This document shows, one piece after another, positions 1 through 5,345 of a DNA stretch of 5,345 bases; within the stretch, counting starts at the first letter, position 1; each line of letters begins with the position of its first letter. The notes under the pieces were generated by a model. That model saw nothing but the letters and a program-made list of their open reading frames with translations. It made no database searches and was not told the origin of the DNA. The translations under genes were made by a program, and so were the position numbers. Source of the stretch: JAITWN01 sp964384095 (GTDB taxonomy: Bacteria; Pseudomonadota; Gammaproteobacteria; SZUA-140); the NCBI GenBank assembly GCA_964384095.1, contig CAYLKC010000115.1:1-5345 (forward strand), given 5' to 3'.

Positions 1-1181
1 AGCTTGTCGGTGCTGATGCCGATCTCGGCGCCGAGCCCGTATTCAAAGCCATCGGCGAAGCGGGTGGAGGCATTGACCATTACCGAGCTCGAATCGACCT
101 CGCGGAGGAAGCGGCGCGCGCGGGCGATCTCCTCGGTCAGGATCGCGTCGGTATGGCCGGAGCCGTAGACATGGATATGCTCCATCGCCTCGTCGAGGCC
201 GGCGACGACACGGATCGACAGGATCGGCGCGAGATACTCGGTACGCCAGTCCGCTTCGCTCGCGGCGGCGATGTCGGGCAGCACCGCGCGAGTCTCGGCG
301 CAGCCGCGCAGCTCGACGCCATGCTCGCGATAGCGCCGCGCCAGCGCCGGCAGTACGCGGCCGGCGACGGCGCGCGCGACCAGCAGCGTCTCCATCGTGT
401 TACAGGTGCCGAAGCGCTGGGTCTTGGCATTGACCGCGACCTCGATCGCCTTGTCGAGGTCGGCGGCATCATCGATATAGACGTGACAGATGCCGTGCAG
501 GTGCTTGATCACCGGGATCTGCGAATCCGCCATCACGCGGTCGATCAGGCCCTGGCCGCCGCGCGGGACGATGATATCGACAGATTCCTTCATCTTCAGC
601 AGCTCGCCGACCGCGGCGCGGTCGGTGACCGCGATGACCTGGACCGCGTCGGCGGGCAGGCCGGCCTCGGCGAGGCCGCGCTGGACGCAGGCTGCAATCG
701 CCTGGTTCGAGTGCACCGCCTCCGAACCGCCGCGCAGGATCGCCGCATTGCCGGACTTCAGGCACAAGGCGGCGGCGTCGGCGGTGACGTTGGGGCGCGA
801 TTCGTAGATGATGCCGATGACGCCGAGCGGCACCCGCATGCGGCCGACCTGGATCCCCGACGGACGATAGCAGAGGTCGCTGATCTCACCGACCGGGTCG
901 GGCAAGGCCATGACCTGACGCAGGCCGTCGGCCATCGCGCGGATGCGGTCGTCGTTGAGGCCGAGGCGGTCGAGCAGTGCGGGATCGAGGCCGGCGGCCC
1001 GCGCGGCCTCGAGGTCGCGGGCATTCGCCGCGAGCAGCTCGGCGCGCGCAGCCGTCAGCGCAGCGGCGATCGCATCGAGCGCGCGGTCCTTGTCGCGGCT
1101 TTGCGCGCGCGCAATGACGCGCGACGCCGCGCGGGCGCGGCGCCCGATGTCCTGCATGTATTCCCGGAGGTCCATGTTCAT
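1..1181 (-). CDS. proA: Gamma-glutamyl phosphate reductase (glutamate-5-semialdehyde dehydrogenase), 3' end cut by window edge
   Basis: Cytosolic enzyme of proline synthesis: it reduces gamma-glutamyl 5-phosphate, made by ProB, to glutamate 5-semialdehyde with NADPH. My translation gives 393 residues without a stop; the family is about 417-420 long, so only some 25 C-terminal residues are missing. Visible family blocks are RVPLGVIGIIYESRPNVT (about 116-133), LKSGNAAILRGGSEA (141-155), VDIIVPRGGQGL (201-212), and NAKTQRFGTCNTMETLLV (251-268) with the catalytic cysteine at C260 (codon 404-402). Near the edge come GHTDAILT (342-349), EVDSSSVMVNASTRF (361-375) and GLGAEIGISTDK (382-393). The start at 1181 overlaps the holA stop as ATGA. 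A second in-frame ATG at 1175 has the better-spaced Shine-Dalgarno, and a third lies at 1157, so the exact N-terminus is open by two to eight residues. It is the last visible gene of the leuS-lptE-holA-proA run. Identity is certain from the motifs. Confidence 0.97.
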   Translation of the reverse strand, partial: MNMDLREYMQDIGRRARAASRVIARAQSRDKDRALDAIAAALTAARAELLAANARDLEAARAAGLDPALLDRLGLNDDRIRAMADGLRQVMALPDPVGEISDLCYRPSGIQVGRMRVPLGVIGIIYESRPNVTADAAALCLKSGNAAILRGGSEAVHSNQAIAACVQRGLAEAGLPADAVQVIAVTDRAAVGELLKMKESVDIIVPRGGQGLIDRVMADSQIPVIKHLHGICHVYIDDAADLDKAIEVAVNAKTQRFGTCNTMETLLVARAVAGRVLPALARRYREHGVELRGCAETRAVLPDIAAASEADWRTEYLAPILSIRVVAGLDEAMEHIHVYGSGHTDAILTEEIARARRFLREVDSSSVMVNASTRFADGFEYGLGAEIGISTDK

Positions 1182-1190
1182 CCTGCCTGC
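1176..1190 (-). promoter_or_regulatory. Ribosome binding site region and holA/proA ATGA junction
   Basis: On the minus strand this reads GCAGGCAGGATGAAC just before the ATG at 1175. AGGA (1184-1181) lies 5 nt from the ATG at 1175, a good spacing, while the AGG at 1188-1186 lies only 4 nt from the ATG at 1181. The holA stop TGA (1180-1178) overlaps the first ATG. Both starts would be coupled to holA translation; the sequence alone does not decide between them. Confidence 0.55.
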
Positions 1191-2015
1191 CGCGGGCGTC
1201 GGCCCGCGGGCGATCCCGCGATCATGAGGCTCAATTGTAGCAATTCATCCTGCACATTGCCCGCCGCCCGCCCCTTGATCATGCGGTCGACCGCGCCCGC
1301 CTGCCGCAGCATGCGCCACCAGCTGCGCAGGCCGTGGCGGCCCAGCGCGCGCCGGATCAGCGGTTGCCGCCGCGACCAGGCCTTGTCCCACTGGATCAGG
1401 GTCTCGAGCCGCTCGCCGCGACCGATCGCCGCGGCGAAGCGGGCATGGGCGCGGATCGCCCGCGCCAGCGCCCACAGCACCAGCGTCGGCTCCACGCCCT
1501 CGCCCTCGAGGCCCCGTGCGATACGCACACAACGCACGGGATCGCCGTCGAGGGCGCCGTCGACGAGATCAAAGACATCGTAGCGGGCGCTGTCGGTCAC
1601 CGCCTGGATGACCCTGTCGGCGTCGACCGGGCCGGGGCCGTTCAGCAGGCGCAGCTTTTCGATCTCCTGGACGCAGGCGAGCAGATTGCCCTCGACGCGC
1701 TCGGCGAGCAGCGCCGCCGCGGCGGCGTCCGGCTCGAGCCCCTGCGTCCGCATGCGGCGCGCGACCCAGTCGGCGAAGTCGGCCCCTTCGGGCGGCCAGA
1801 NNNNNNNNNNNNNNNNNNNNNNNNNNNNNNNNNNNNNNNNNNNNNNNNNNNNNNNNNNNNNNNNNNNNNNNNNNNNNNNNNNNNNNNNNNNNNNNNNNNN
1901 CGCGGATCGCATCGACGGCCTCGCCGACCAGCAGCGGCTCGTCGCCGCTGACCAGATAGAGCGGCGCCAGCGTCCCCGCAAGGTGCCCTTCGACCTGCTC
2001 AGCCCGCAGTTTCAT
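1178..2015 (-). CDS. holA: DNA polymerase III subunit delta, interrupted by an assembly gap
   Basis: Delta is the clamp-loader subunit that opens the beta sliding clamp in the replisome. The start at 2015 is chosen because MKLRAEQVEGHLAG matches the family N-terminus (E. coli MIRLYPEQLRAQL) and GGAG (2026-2023) sits 7 nt upstream. The first 38 residues include PLYLVSGDEPLLVGEAVDAI, the typical delta opening with its degenerate nucleotide-binding fold. The coding sequence then enters 100 Ns. The downstream part (1800-1178, 206 residues) begins at WPPEGADFADWVARRM and carries EGNLLACVQEIEKLRLL, ending in LSLMIAGSPAG as the family C-terminal domain does. The two parts lie in different frames across the Ns. 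They join in frame only if the real gap is a multiple of three; alignment from memory to the 343-residue E. coli protein suggests about 100 missing residues. This is therefore an assembly artefact, not good evidence for a pseudogene. Its start overlaps lptE by 17 bp and its stop overlaps the proA start. Confidence 0.93.
1801..1900. other. Run of 100 Ns (scaffold gap, true length probably about 300 bp)
   Basis: Exactly 100 unknown bases inside holA, a size conventionally used for gaps of unknown length. Flanking holA codons leave one base on the upstream side and two on the downstream side, so a continuous gene needs a true gap length divisible by three, which 100 is not. Comparison with the E. 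coli delta length points to roughly 300 bp. Confidence 0.95.
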
Positions 2016-2532
2016 CCCGTGTCTCCGCCTCTTCCGCGCCTGCATCGAAATCCAGCGCCTGCAGCAGGCGCAGGATCTGCATCACCGCGTTGCGTTGCAT
2101 GTCACGGAACAGGAACTCTTCCTCGTTGCTCTTCGCGATCACGTCCGCTTCATCGAAATCGAAGTTGCGCGTCTGGGTGACGATCCGGTCTTCGAGGAAC
2201 CGCCGGCCATCGCGGTCCTCGGCGTGGAAGCGGATCTGGTAGATCAGTTCATATTCCTGCACCCGGCCGCGTGTGCCGACCGACAGCACCCGGCGCGAGC
2301 GCGTGACATCGGCGACGGTGACGAGCAGCCCGGCCTGCGCGGGATCCTCGACGACCGTGGTGCCGCCGGAGCGCAGGAACTGGCGCAGATCGAAGACTGC
2401 GGGGTCCTGGCCGAGGACATGGGTCGGCGGCATCGACTCGAACTCGCCGAGCGAGCCGCGCAGGCGAAAGCCGCAGGCCTCCAGCGCGACCAGGCACAGC
2501 AGCAGCGCGCACAGGCCAACGACGCGGCTCAT
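1999..2532 (-). CDS. lptE: LPS-assembly lipoprotein LptE (formerly RlpB)
   Basis: Outer-membrane lipoprotein that sits inside the LptD barrel and forms the plug of the LPS export translocon. The product has 177 residues, a little shorter than the 193 of E. coli. It starts MSRVVGLCALLLCLVAL, a short basic N-region and hydrophobic core, then LEAC with the presumed lipidated cysteine at C20. CGFRLRG follows directly and is the hallmark of the family (E. coli CGWHLR). Later blocks are VQEYELIYQIRFHAEDRDG, RIVTQTRNFDFDEADVIAKS and EEEFLFRDMQRNAVMQIL, which match the YELxxxxxF...R.F.......A......E..L...M...A...L pattern of LptE, followed by a short acidic tail. The start at 2532 overlaps the leuS stop as ATGA; a weak GGTGA lies 10 nt upstream, so translation is probably coupled to leuS. 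The 3' end overlaps holA by 17 bp. Glutamate just before the alanine of the lipobox is unusual. Identification rests on motifs plus the leuS-lptE-holA order. Confidence 0.93.
   Translation of the reverse strand: MSRVVGLCALLLCLVALEACGFRLRGSLGEFESMPPTHVLGQDPAVFDLRQFLRSGGTTVVEDPAQAGLLVTVADVTRSRRVLSVGTRGRVQEYELIYQIRFHAEDRDGRRFLEDRIVTQTRNFDFDEADVIAKSNEEEFLFRDMQRNAVMQILRLLQALDFDAGAEEAETRDETAG
2023..2026 (-). promoter_or_regulatory. Shine-Dalgarno of holA inside the lptE 3' end
   Basis: GGAG on the minus strand with a 7-nt spacer to the ATG at 2015. It decides the holA start against an upstream in-frame ATG at 2045, which would only add a basic ten-residue extension not seen in the family. The site lies within lptE coding sequence. 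Confidence 0.6.
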
Positions 2533-5006
2533 ACTACGATGTTCACCAGCTTGCCGGGCACGACGACGACCTTGCGGATCGCCTTGCCGTCGATGAAGCG
2601 CCGCACGTTCTCGTCCGCCCTCGCCGCGCGCTCGACCGCGTCGCGATCGGCATCGGCGGGCAGGCTGAGACGGGCCCGCAGCTTGCCGTTGACCTGGACG
2701 ACGAACTCGACCTGATCGCGGGTCAGCGCGGCCTCGTCGGCCTCGGGCCATGCGGCATCGACGACCAGACCCTCGTGACCGAGCGCCTCCCGGAGCACCT
2801 GGCAGATATGCGGCGCCACCGGCGCGAGCAACAGCACGACGGCATCGACGGCCTCGCGCATGACCGCGCGACCCTGCGGCGAATCGTCCTCGAAACGCGC
2901 CAGCATATTGATCAGCTCCATCACCGCGGCAATCGCAGTATTGAAGGTATAACGCCGGCCGATATCGTCGCCGACCTTGGCGATGGTCTCGTGCACCCGG
3001 CAGCGCAGTTCGCGCTGACCGGCATCGAGCGCCGGCACCTCCAGCGCCGGCGCCGGACCGCGCGCGGCCTCGGCGGAGACGAAGCGCCACAGGCGCTTGA
3101 GGAAACGCGCGGCGCCTTCGACACCGCTGTCGGACCAGTCGAGCGACTGCTCCGGCGGTGCCGCGAACATCATGAACAGTCGCACGGTATCGGCGCCGTA
3201 GCGGTCGATCAACGCTTGCGGATCGACGGTATTGCCCTTCGACTTCGACATCTTGGCGCCGTCTTTCAGCACCATGCCCTGTGTCAGCAGGCGGGAAAAC
3301 GGTTCGTCACAGTGAACGAGGCCGGCGTCGCGCATCAGCTTGTGGTAGAAGCGCGCGTAGAGCAGGTGCAGGATCGCGTGCTCGATGCCGCCGATATACT
3401 GGTCGACCGGCAGCCAGTAGCCGGCGCGCGCATCGAGCATCACGTCATCGCTGCCGGGACAGGCATAGCGCGCGTAATACCACGACGACTCCATGAAGGT
3501 GTCGAAGGTGTCGGTCTCGCGCTCTGCATCGGCGCCGCATTGCGGACACTGCACGCGATAGAATTCCGGCATCCGCTTCAGCGGCGAGCCGCCGTCGTCG
3601 AGCTCGACCTGTTCGGGCAGCACCACCGGCAGGGCCTCGTCGGGCACCGGCACCGCGCCGCAGGCGCCGCAATGGATGATCGGGATCGGCGCGCCCCAGT
3701 AGCGCTGGCGCGACACGCCCCAGTCACGCAGGCGGTAGTGGACCTTGCGACGGCCCTTGCCGAGGGCGGCGAGGCGATCCGCGATCGCGTCGAAGGCCTG
3801 TGCGGATTCCAGACCGGTGAACTCGCCGGAGTCGACGAGCACGCCGGGATCGGTGAAGGCCGCGGCCTCGAGGTCGATCGCAACACCAGCGCCACTCGCG
3901 CCTGCCGGCGCGATGACCTGGCGGATGGCCAGTCCGTGCCCGCGTGCGAACTCCCAATCGCGCTGGTCATGCGCCGGCACCGCCATCACCGCGCCGCTAC
4001 CGTAGGCCATCAGCACGAAGTTCGCGATCCATATCGGCACCTCGGCGCCGGTGAGCGGGTGCACCGCAGTCAGGCCGGTCGCGATGCCGCGCTTCTCCAT
4101 CGTTTCGAGGTCCTCCTCGGCGGTGCCGGTGCGCAGGCATTGCTCGATGAAGGCAGCGATCTCCGGCTTGCCGTTCGCCGCGGCGCGCGCCAGCGGATGT
4201 TCGGCCGCGACCGCGACATAAGTGACGCCGAACAGCGTATCGGGACGCGTCGTATAGACGCTCAGGATCTCGTCGCGACCGCGGATCGCGAATTCCAGTT
4301 CGATGCCCTCAGAACGCCCGATCCAGTTGCGCTGCATCGTGCGCACCTGTTCCGGCCAGCCGTTCATGCGATCGAGCTCGGCCAGCAGTTCGTCGGCGTA
4401 ATCGGTGATCTTGAGGAACCACTGCGCGATCTCGCGGCGCTCGACCGGGGTATCGCAGCGCCAGCAGCAGCCGTCGATGACCTGCTCGTTCGCGAGCACG
4501 GTCTGGTCCTTCGGGCACCAGTTGACCGGCGCGGTCTTTCTGTAGGCCAGCCCCTTGCGGTACAGCCGCGTGAACAGCCACTGCTCCCAGCGGTAATAGT
4601 CCGGGTCGCAGGTCGCGAGCTCGCGCGACCAATCGTAGGCGAAGCCGAGGCGTTTCAGCTGGCCGCGCATGTAATCGATGTTGTCACGGGTCCAGCGCGC
4701 CGGCGCGACGCGGTTCTGGATCGCCGCGTTCTCGGCCGGCAGGCCGAAGGCGTCCCAACCCATCGGCTGCAGCACATTCCTGCCGCGCATGCGCTGATAG
4801 CGGGCGATGACGTCGCCGATCGTGTAGTTGCGGACATGGCCCATGTGCAGCCTGCCGCTCGGATAAGGGAACATCGACAGGCAGTAGAACTTCTCGCGCG
4901 CGGGATCCTCGACGGCCCGGAACGCGCCGAGCGCCTCCCACTGCTGCTGCACTCGTCCCTCGAACCCGGCCGGATCGTAATCGCCGGGGTTGCTCTCATT
5001 ATTCAT
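2529..5006 (-). CDS. leuS: Leucyl-tRNA synthetase (class Ia)
   Basis: Cytosolic enzyme that charges tRNA(Leu) with leucine and edits misactivated amino acids. The product has 825 residues (E. coli 860). The catalytic Rossmann core shows FPYPSGRLHMGHVRNYTIGD (46-65) with the HIGH motif as HMGH (54-57), and MSKSKG within KMSKS at 585-589 (3254-3240). The CP1 editing domain, about 225-420, has the threonine-rich TTRPDT (252-257) and AVPAHDQRD with the conserved editing aspartate D347. Zinc-site cysteines appear at C164, C181 and C184. A second CxxC pair, C446/C449 and C487/C490, forms a zinc-ribbon-like insertion before RETDTFDTFMESSWYYARY. The anticodon-binding helical domain covers about 665-760 and the C-terminal domain about 763-825, ending VPGKLVNIVV. 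Only four residues separate GMVL from KMSKS, so the leucine-specific domain of E. coli is missing. The start at 5006 fits the family N-terminus; the frame stays open to an ATG at 5084 but that extension is not family-like. It is the first gene of the operon and its stop overlaps lptE. Confidence 0.98.
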   Translation of the reverse strand: MNNESNPGDYDPAGFEGRVQQQWEALGAFRAVEDPAREKFYCLSMFPYPSGRLHMGHVRNYTIGDVIARYQRMRGRNVLQPMGWDAFGLPAENAAIQNRVAPARWTRDNIDYMRGQLKRLGFAYDWSRELATCDPDYYRWEQWLFTRLYRKGLAYRKTAPVNWCPKDQTVLANEQVIDGCCWRCDTPVERREIAQWFLKITDYADELLAELDRMNGWPEQVRTMQRNWIGRSEGIELEFAIRGRDEILSVYTTRPDTLFGVTYVAVAAEHPLARAAANGKPEIAAFIEQCLRTGTAEEDLETMEKRGIATGLTAVHPLTGAEVPIWIANFVLMAYGSGAVMAVPAHDQRDWEFARGHGLAIRQVIAPAGASGAGVAIDLEAAAFTDPGVLVDSGEFTGLESAQAFDAIADRLAALGKGRRKVHYRLRDWGVSRQRYWGAPIPIIHCGACGAVPVPDEALPVVLPEQVELDDGGSPLKRMPEFYRVQCPQCGADAERETDTFDTFMESSWYYARYACPGSDDVMLDARAGYWLPVDQYIGGIEHAILHLLYARFYHKLMRDAGLVHCDEPFSRLLTQGMVLKDGAKMSKSKGNTVDPQALIDRYGADTVRLFMMFAAPPEQSLDWSDSGVEGAARFLKRLWRFVSAEAARGPAPALEVPALDAGQRELRCRVHETIAKVGDDIGRRYTFNTAIAAVMELINMLARFEDDSPQGRAVMREAVDAVVLLLAPVAPHICQVLREALGHEGLVVDAAWPEADEAALTRDQVEFVVQVNGKLRARLSLPADADRDAVERAARADENVRRFIDGKAIRKVVVVPGKLVNIVV

Positions 5007-5054
5007 GGGTAAACAAAGGCTTGGATAAACGGAACGGATCAGGCGAACGATGCT

Positions 5055-5083
5055 AGCATAACCCGGGACGGCGCAAATGGACA
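5055..5083 (-). promoter_or_regulatory. Possible sigma70-type promoter for the leuS operon
   Basis: On the minus strand TGTCCA (5083-5078, 3 of 6 matches to TTGACA) and TATGCT (5060-5055, 4 of 6 matches to TATAAT) are separated by 17 bp. Transcription would begin near 5048 and leave a leader of about 40 nt before the leuS ATG. The match is weak and chosen partly for its position, so this is a candidate only. Confidence 0.3.
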
Positions 5084-5102
5084 CCGGTCCGCGCGCGGAA
5101 CA

Positions 5103-5108
5103 GAGGAG
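5103..5108 (+). promoter_or_regulatory. Shine-Dalgarno of the ybeL-like gene
   Basis: GAGGAG with an 8-nt spacer to the ATG at 5117, a strong and well-placed site. It fixes the start of the rightmost gene and contrasts with leuS, which has no comparable signal. Confidence 0.75.
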
Positions 5109-5116
5109 CGACGACG

Positions 5117-5345
5117 ATGAGCGGGAAGGACGGACACGACGGCCGCCTGGTGACGGCCTACAACCGGATGCTGGAACAGGTACGCCATGCCGGCGAGATC
5201 GCCGAAAAGGAGGTCGGGCCGGCGCTGACCCACCTGCTGGAGTCCGCGAAGGACAAGGCGGTCGAGCTCGGCGAACTGACCCGGGAGGATGCCGAGAAGG
5301 TCGCGGCCTGGGTCCGTCGCGACATCGAGGATGCCGCCGACTATC
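5117..5345 (+). CDS. YbeL/DUF1451-type zinc-ribbon protein, 3' end cut by window edge
   Basis: Only the first 76 residues are inside the window and the frame stays open to the edge. The visible part is charged and probably helical. GELTREDAEKVAAWVRRDIE (52-71) closely resembles E. coli YbeL, which reads GELTRTEVDELTRAVRRDLE in the matching place, and an upstream helix containing YNRMLEQVRHAGEIAEKEV also fits. YbeL-family proteins (DUF1451) are about 160 residues long and end in a four-cysteine zinc ribbon, which here would lie beyond the window. Their molecular role is not established. In E. coli ybeL is likewise divergent from leuS, so gene order supports the call. The start has a strong GAGGAG site. 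The main uncertainty is that the zinc ribbon itself cannot be seen. Confidence 0.82.
   Translation, partial: MSGKDGHDGRLVTAYNRMLEQVRHAGEIAEKEVGPALTHLLESAKDKAVELGELTREDAEKVAAWVRRDIEDAADY

Larger units (their letters stand above)
5007..5116. promoter_or_regulatory. Divergent intergenic region between leuS and the ybeL-like gene
   Basis: About 110 bp that must carry both divergent start regions. Bases 5007-5040 are clearly richer in A/T than the coding DNA around them. A perfect 10-bp palindrome, ATGCTAGCAT, lies at 5050-5059. No stem-loop followed by a T-run is visible, so there is no sign of a terminator here. I could not find a convincing plus-strand -35/-10 pair. Confidence 0.6.

Noticed and set aside
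153..1583. A 476-codon plus-strand open frame opposite proA and holA
   Set aside because: It is antisense to two clear genes and crosses their junction. Composition is Arg/Asp/Ala-rich and low in complexity, with no family motif; it is a GC shadow.
1178..1981. holA starting at 1981 in the frame of the C-terminal part
   Set aside because: The stretch from 1981 to the gap in that frame is not delta-like. The true N-terminus is in the other frame starting at 2015, and the apparent shift is caused by the 100-N gap.
1999..3090. lptE frame open far upstream, giving a 363-residue protein
   Set aside because: The extra N-terminal 186 residues are an out-of-frame reading of leuS. The signal peptide and CGFRLRG motif place the true start at 2532.
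2775..5012. A 745-codon plus-strand open frame opposite leuS
   Set aside because: It lies entirely antisense to an unambiguous LeuRS. Its product is rich in His, Arg, Gln and Ala with no recognisable domain, as expected when GC-rich third positions of the true gene suppress stop codons on the other strand.
5007..5084. LeuRS start at 5084 with 26 extra N-terminal residues
   Set aside because: LeuRS proteins begin shortly before the YDPxxFExxVQxxW-like block, which fits the ATG at 5006. The extension includes the probable promoter and leader.
5039..5233. A 64-codon minus-strand open frame across the divergent spacer
   Set aside because: It overlaps the start of the ybeL-like gene on the opposite strand, has no family resemblance and spans the probable leuS promoter.
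1..5345. A hidden mobile element, CRISPR array, toxin-antitoxin pair or new defence system
   Set aside because: The whole window is accounted for by conserved housekeeping genes with short overlaps. I saw no direct repeat array, terminal inverted repeats, tRNA or unexplained gene-sized space.

Overview
This window is an ordinary housekeeping segment from a high-GC member of the Gammaproteobacteria. Four tightly packed minus-strand genes run leuS, lptE, holA, proA in the direction of transcription. A divergent plus-strand gene for a YbeL/DUF1451-type protein begins at the right edge. The same core (a ybeL-like gene divergent from leuS-lptE-holA) is known from Escherichia coli and relatives. 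That order, the LptE lipoprotein (so an LPS-bearing outer membrane) and the strong GC bias of third codon positions support the taxonomic guess. I cannot resolve the order or genus.

Layout from right to left: the ybeL-like gene starts at 5117 (+) and runs off the window. A spacer of about 110 bp (5007-5116) holds both divergent start regions. leuS (5006-2529) encodes an 825-residue leucyl-tRNA synthetase. lptE (2532-1999) encodes the lipoprotein plug of the LPS transport pore. holA (2015-1178) encodes DNA polymerase III delta and is broken by 100 Ns at 1801-1900. proA (1181 to the left edge) encodes gamma-glutamyl phosphate reductase and lacks only its last 25 or so residues. The leuS/lptE and holA/proA junctions are ATGA overlaps and lptE/holA overlap by 17 bp, so the four genes look like one operon with translational coupling.

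The products serve unrelated core functions: leucine charging, outer-membrane biogenesis, clamp loading in replication and proline synthesis. Their linkage probably reflects a shared growth-linked transcript rather than a pathway.

I found no mobile element, CRISPR array, RNA gene or undescribed system. The points most worth a second look are the holA assembly gap, whose true length is not 100 bp; a LeuRS that lacks the leucine-specific insertion before KMSKS but keeps a four-cysteine zinc-ribbon-like insertion; a leuS start with no Shine-Dalgarno sequence; and an atypical LptE lipobox. Long open frames opposite leuS and opposite proA/holA are judged to be GC-driven shadows.
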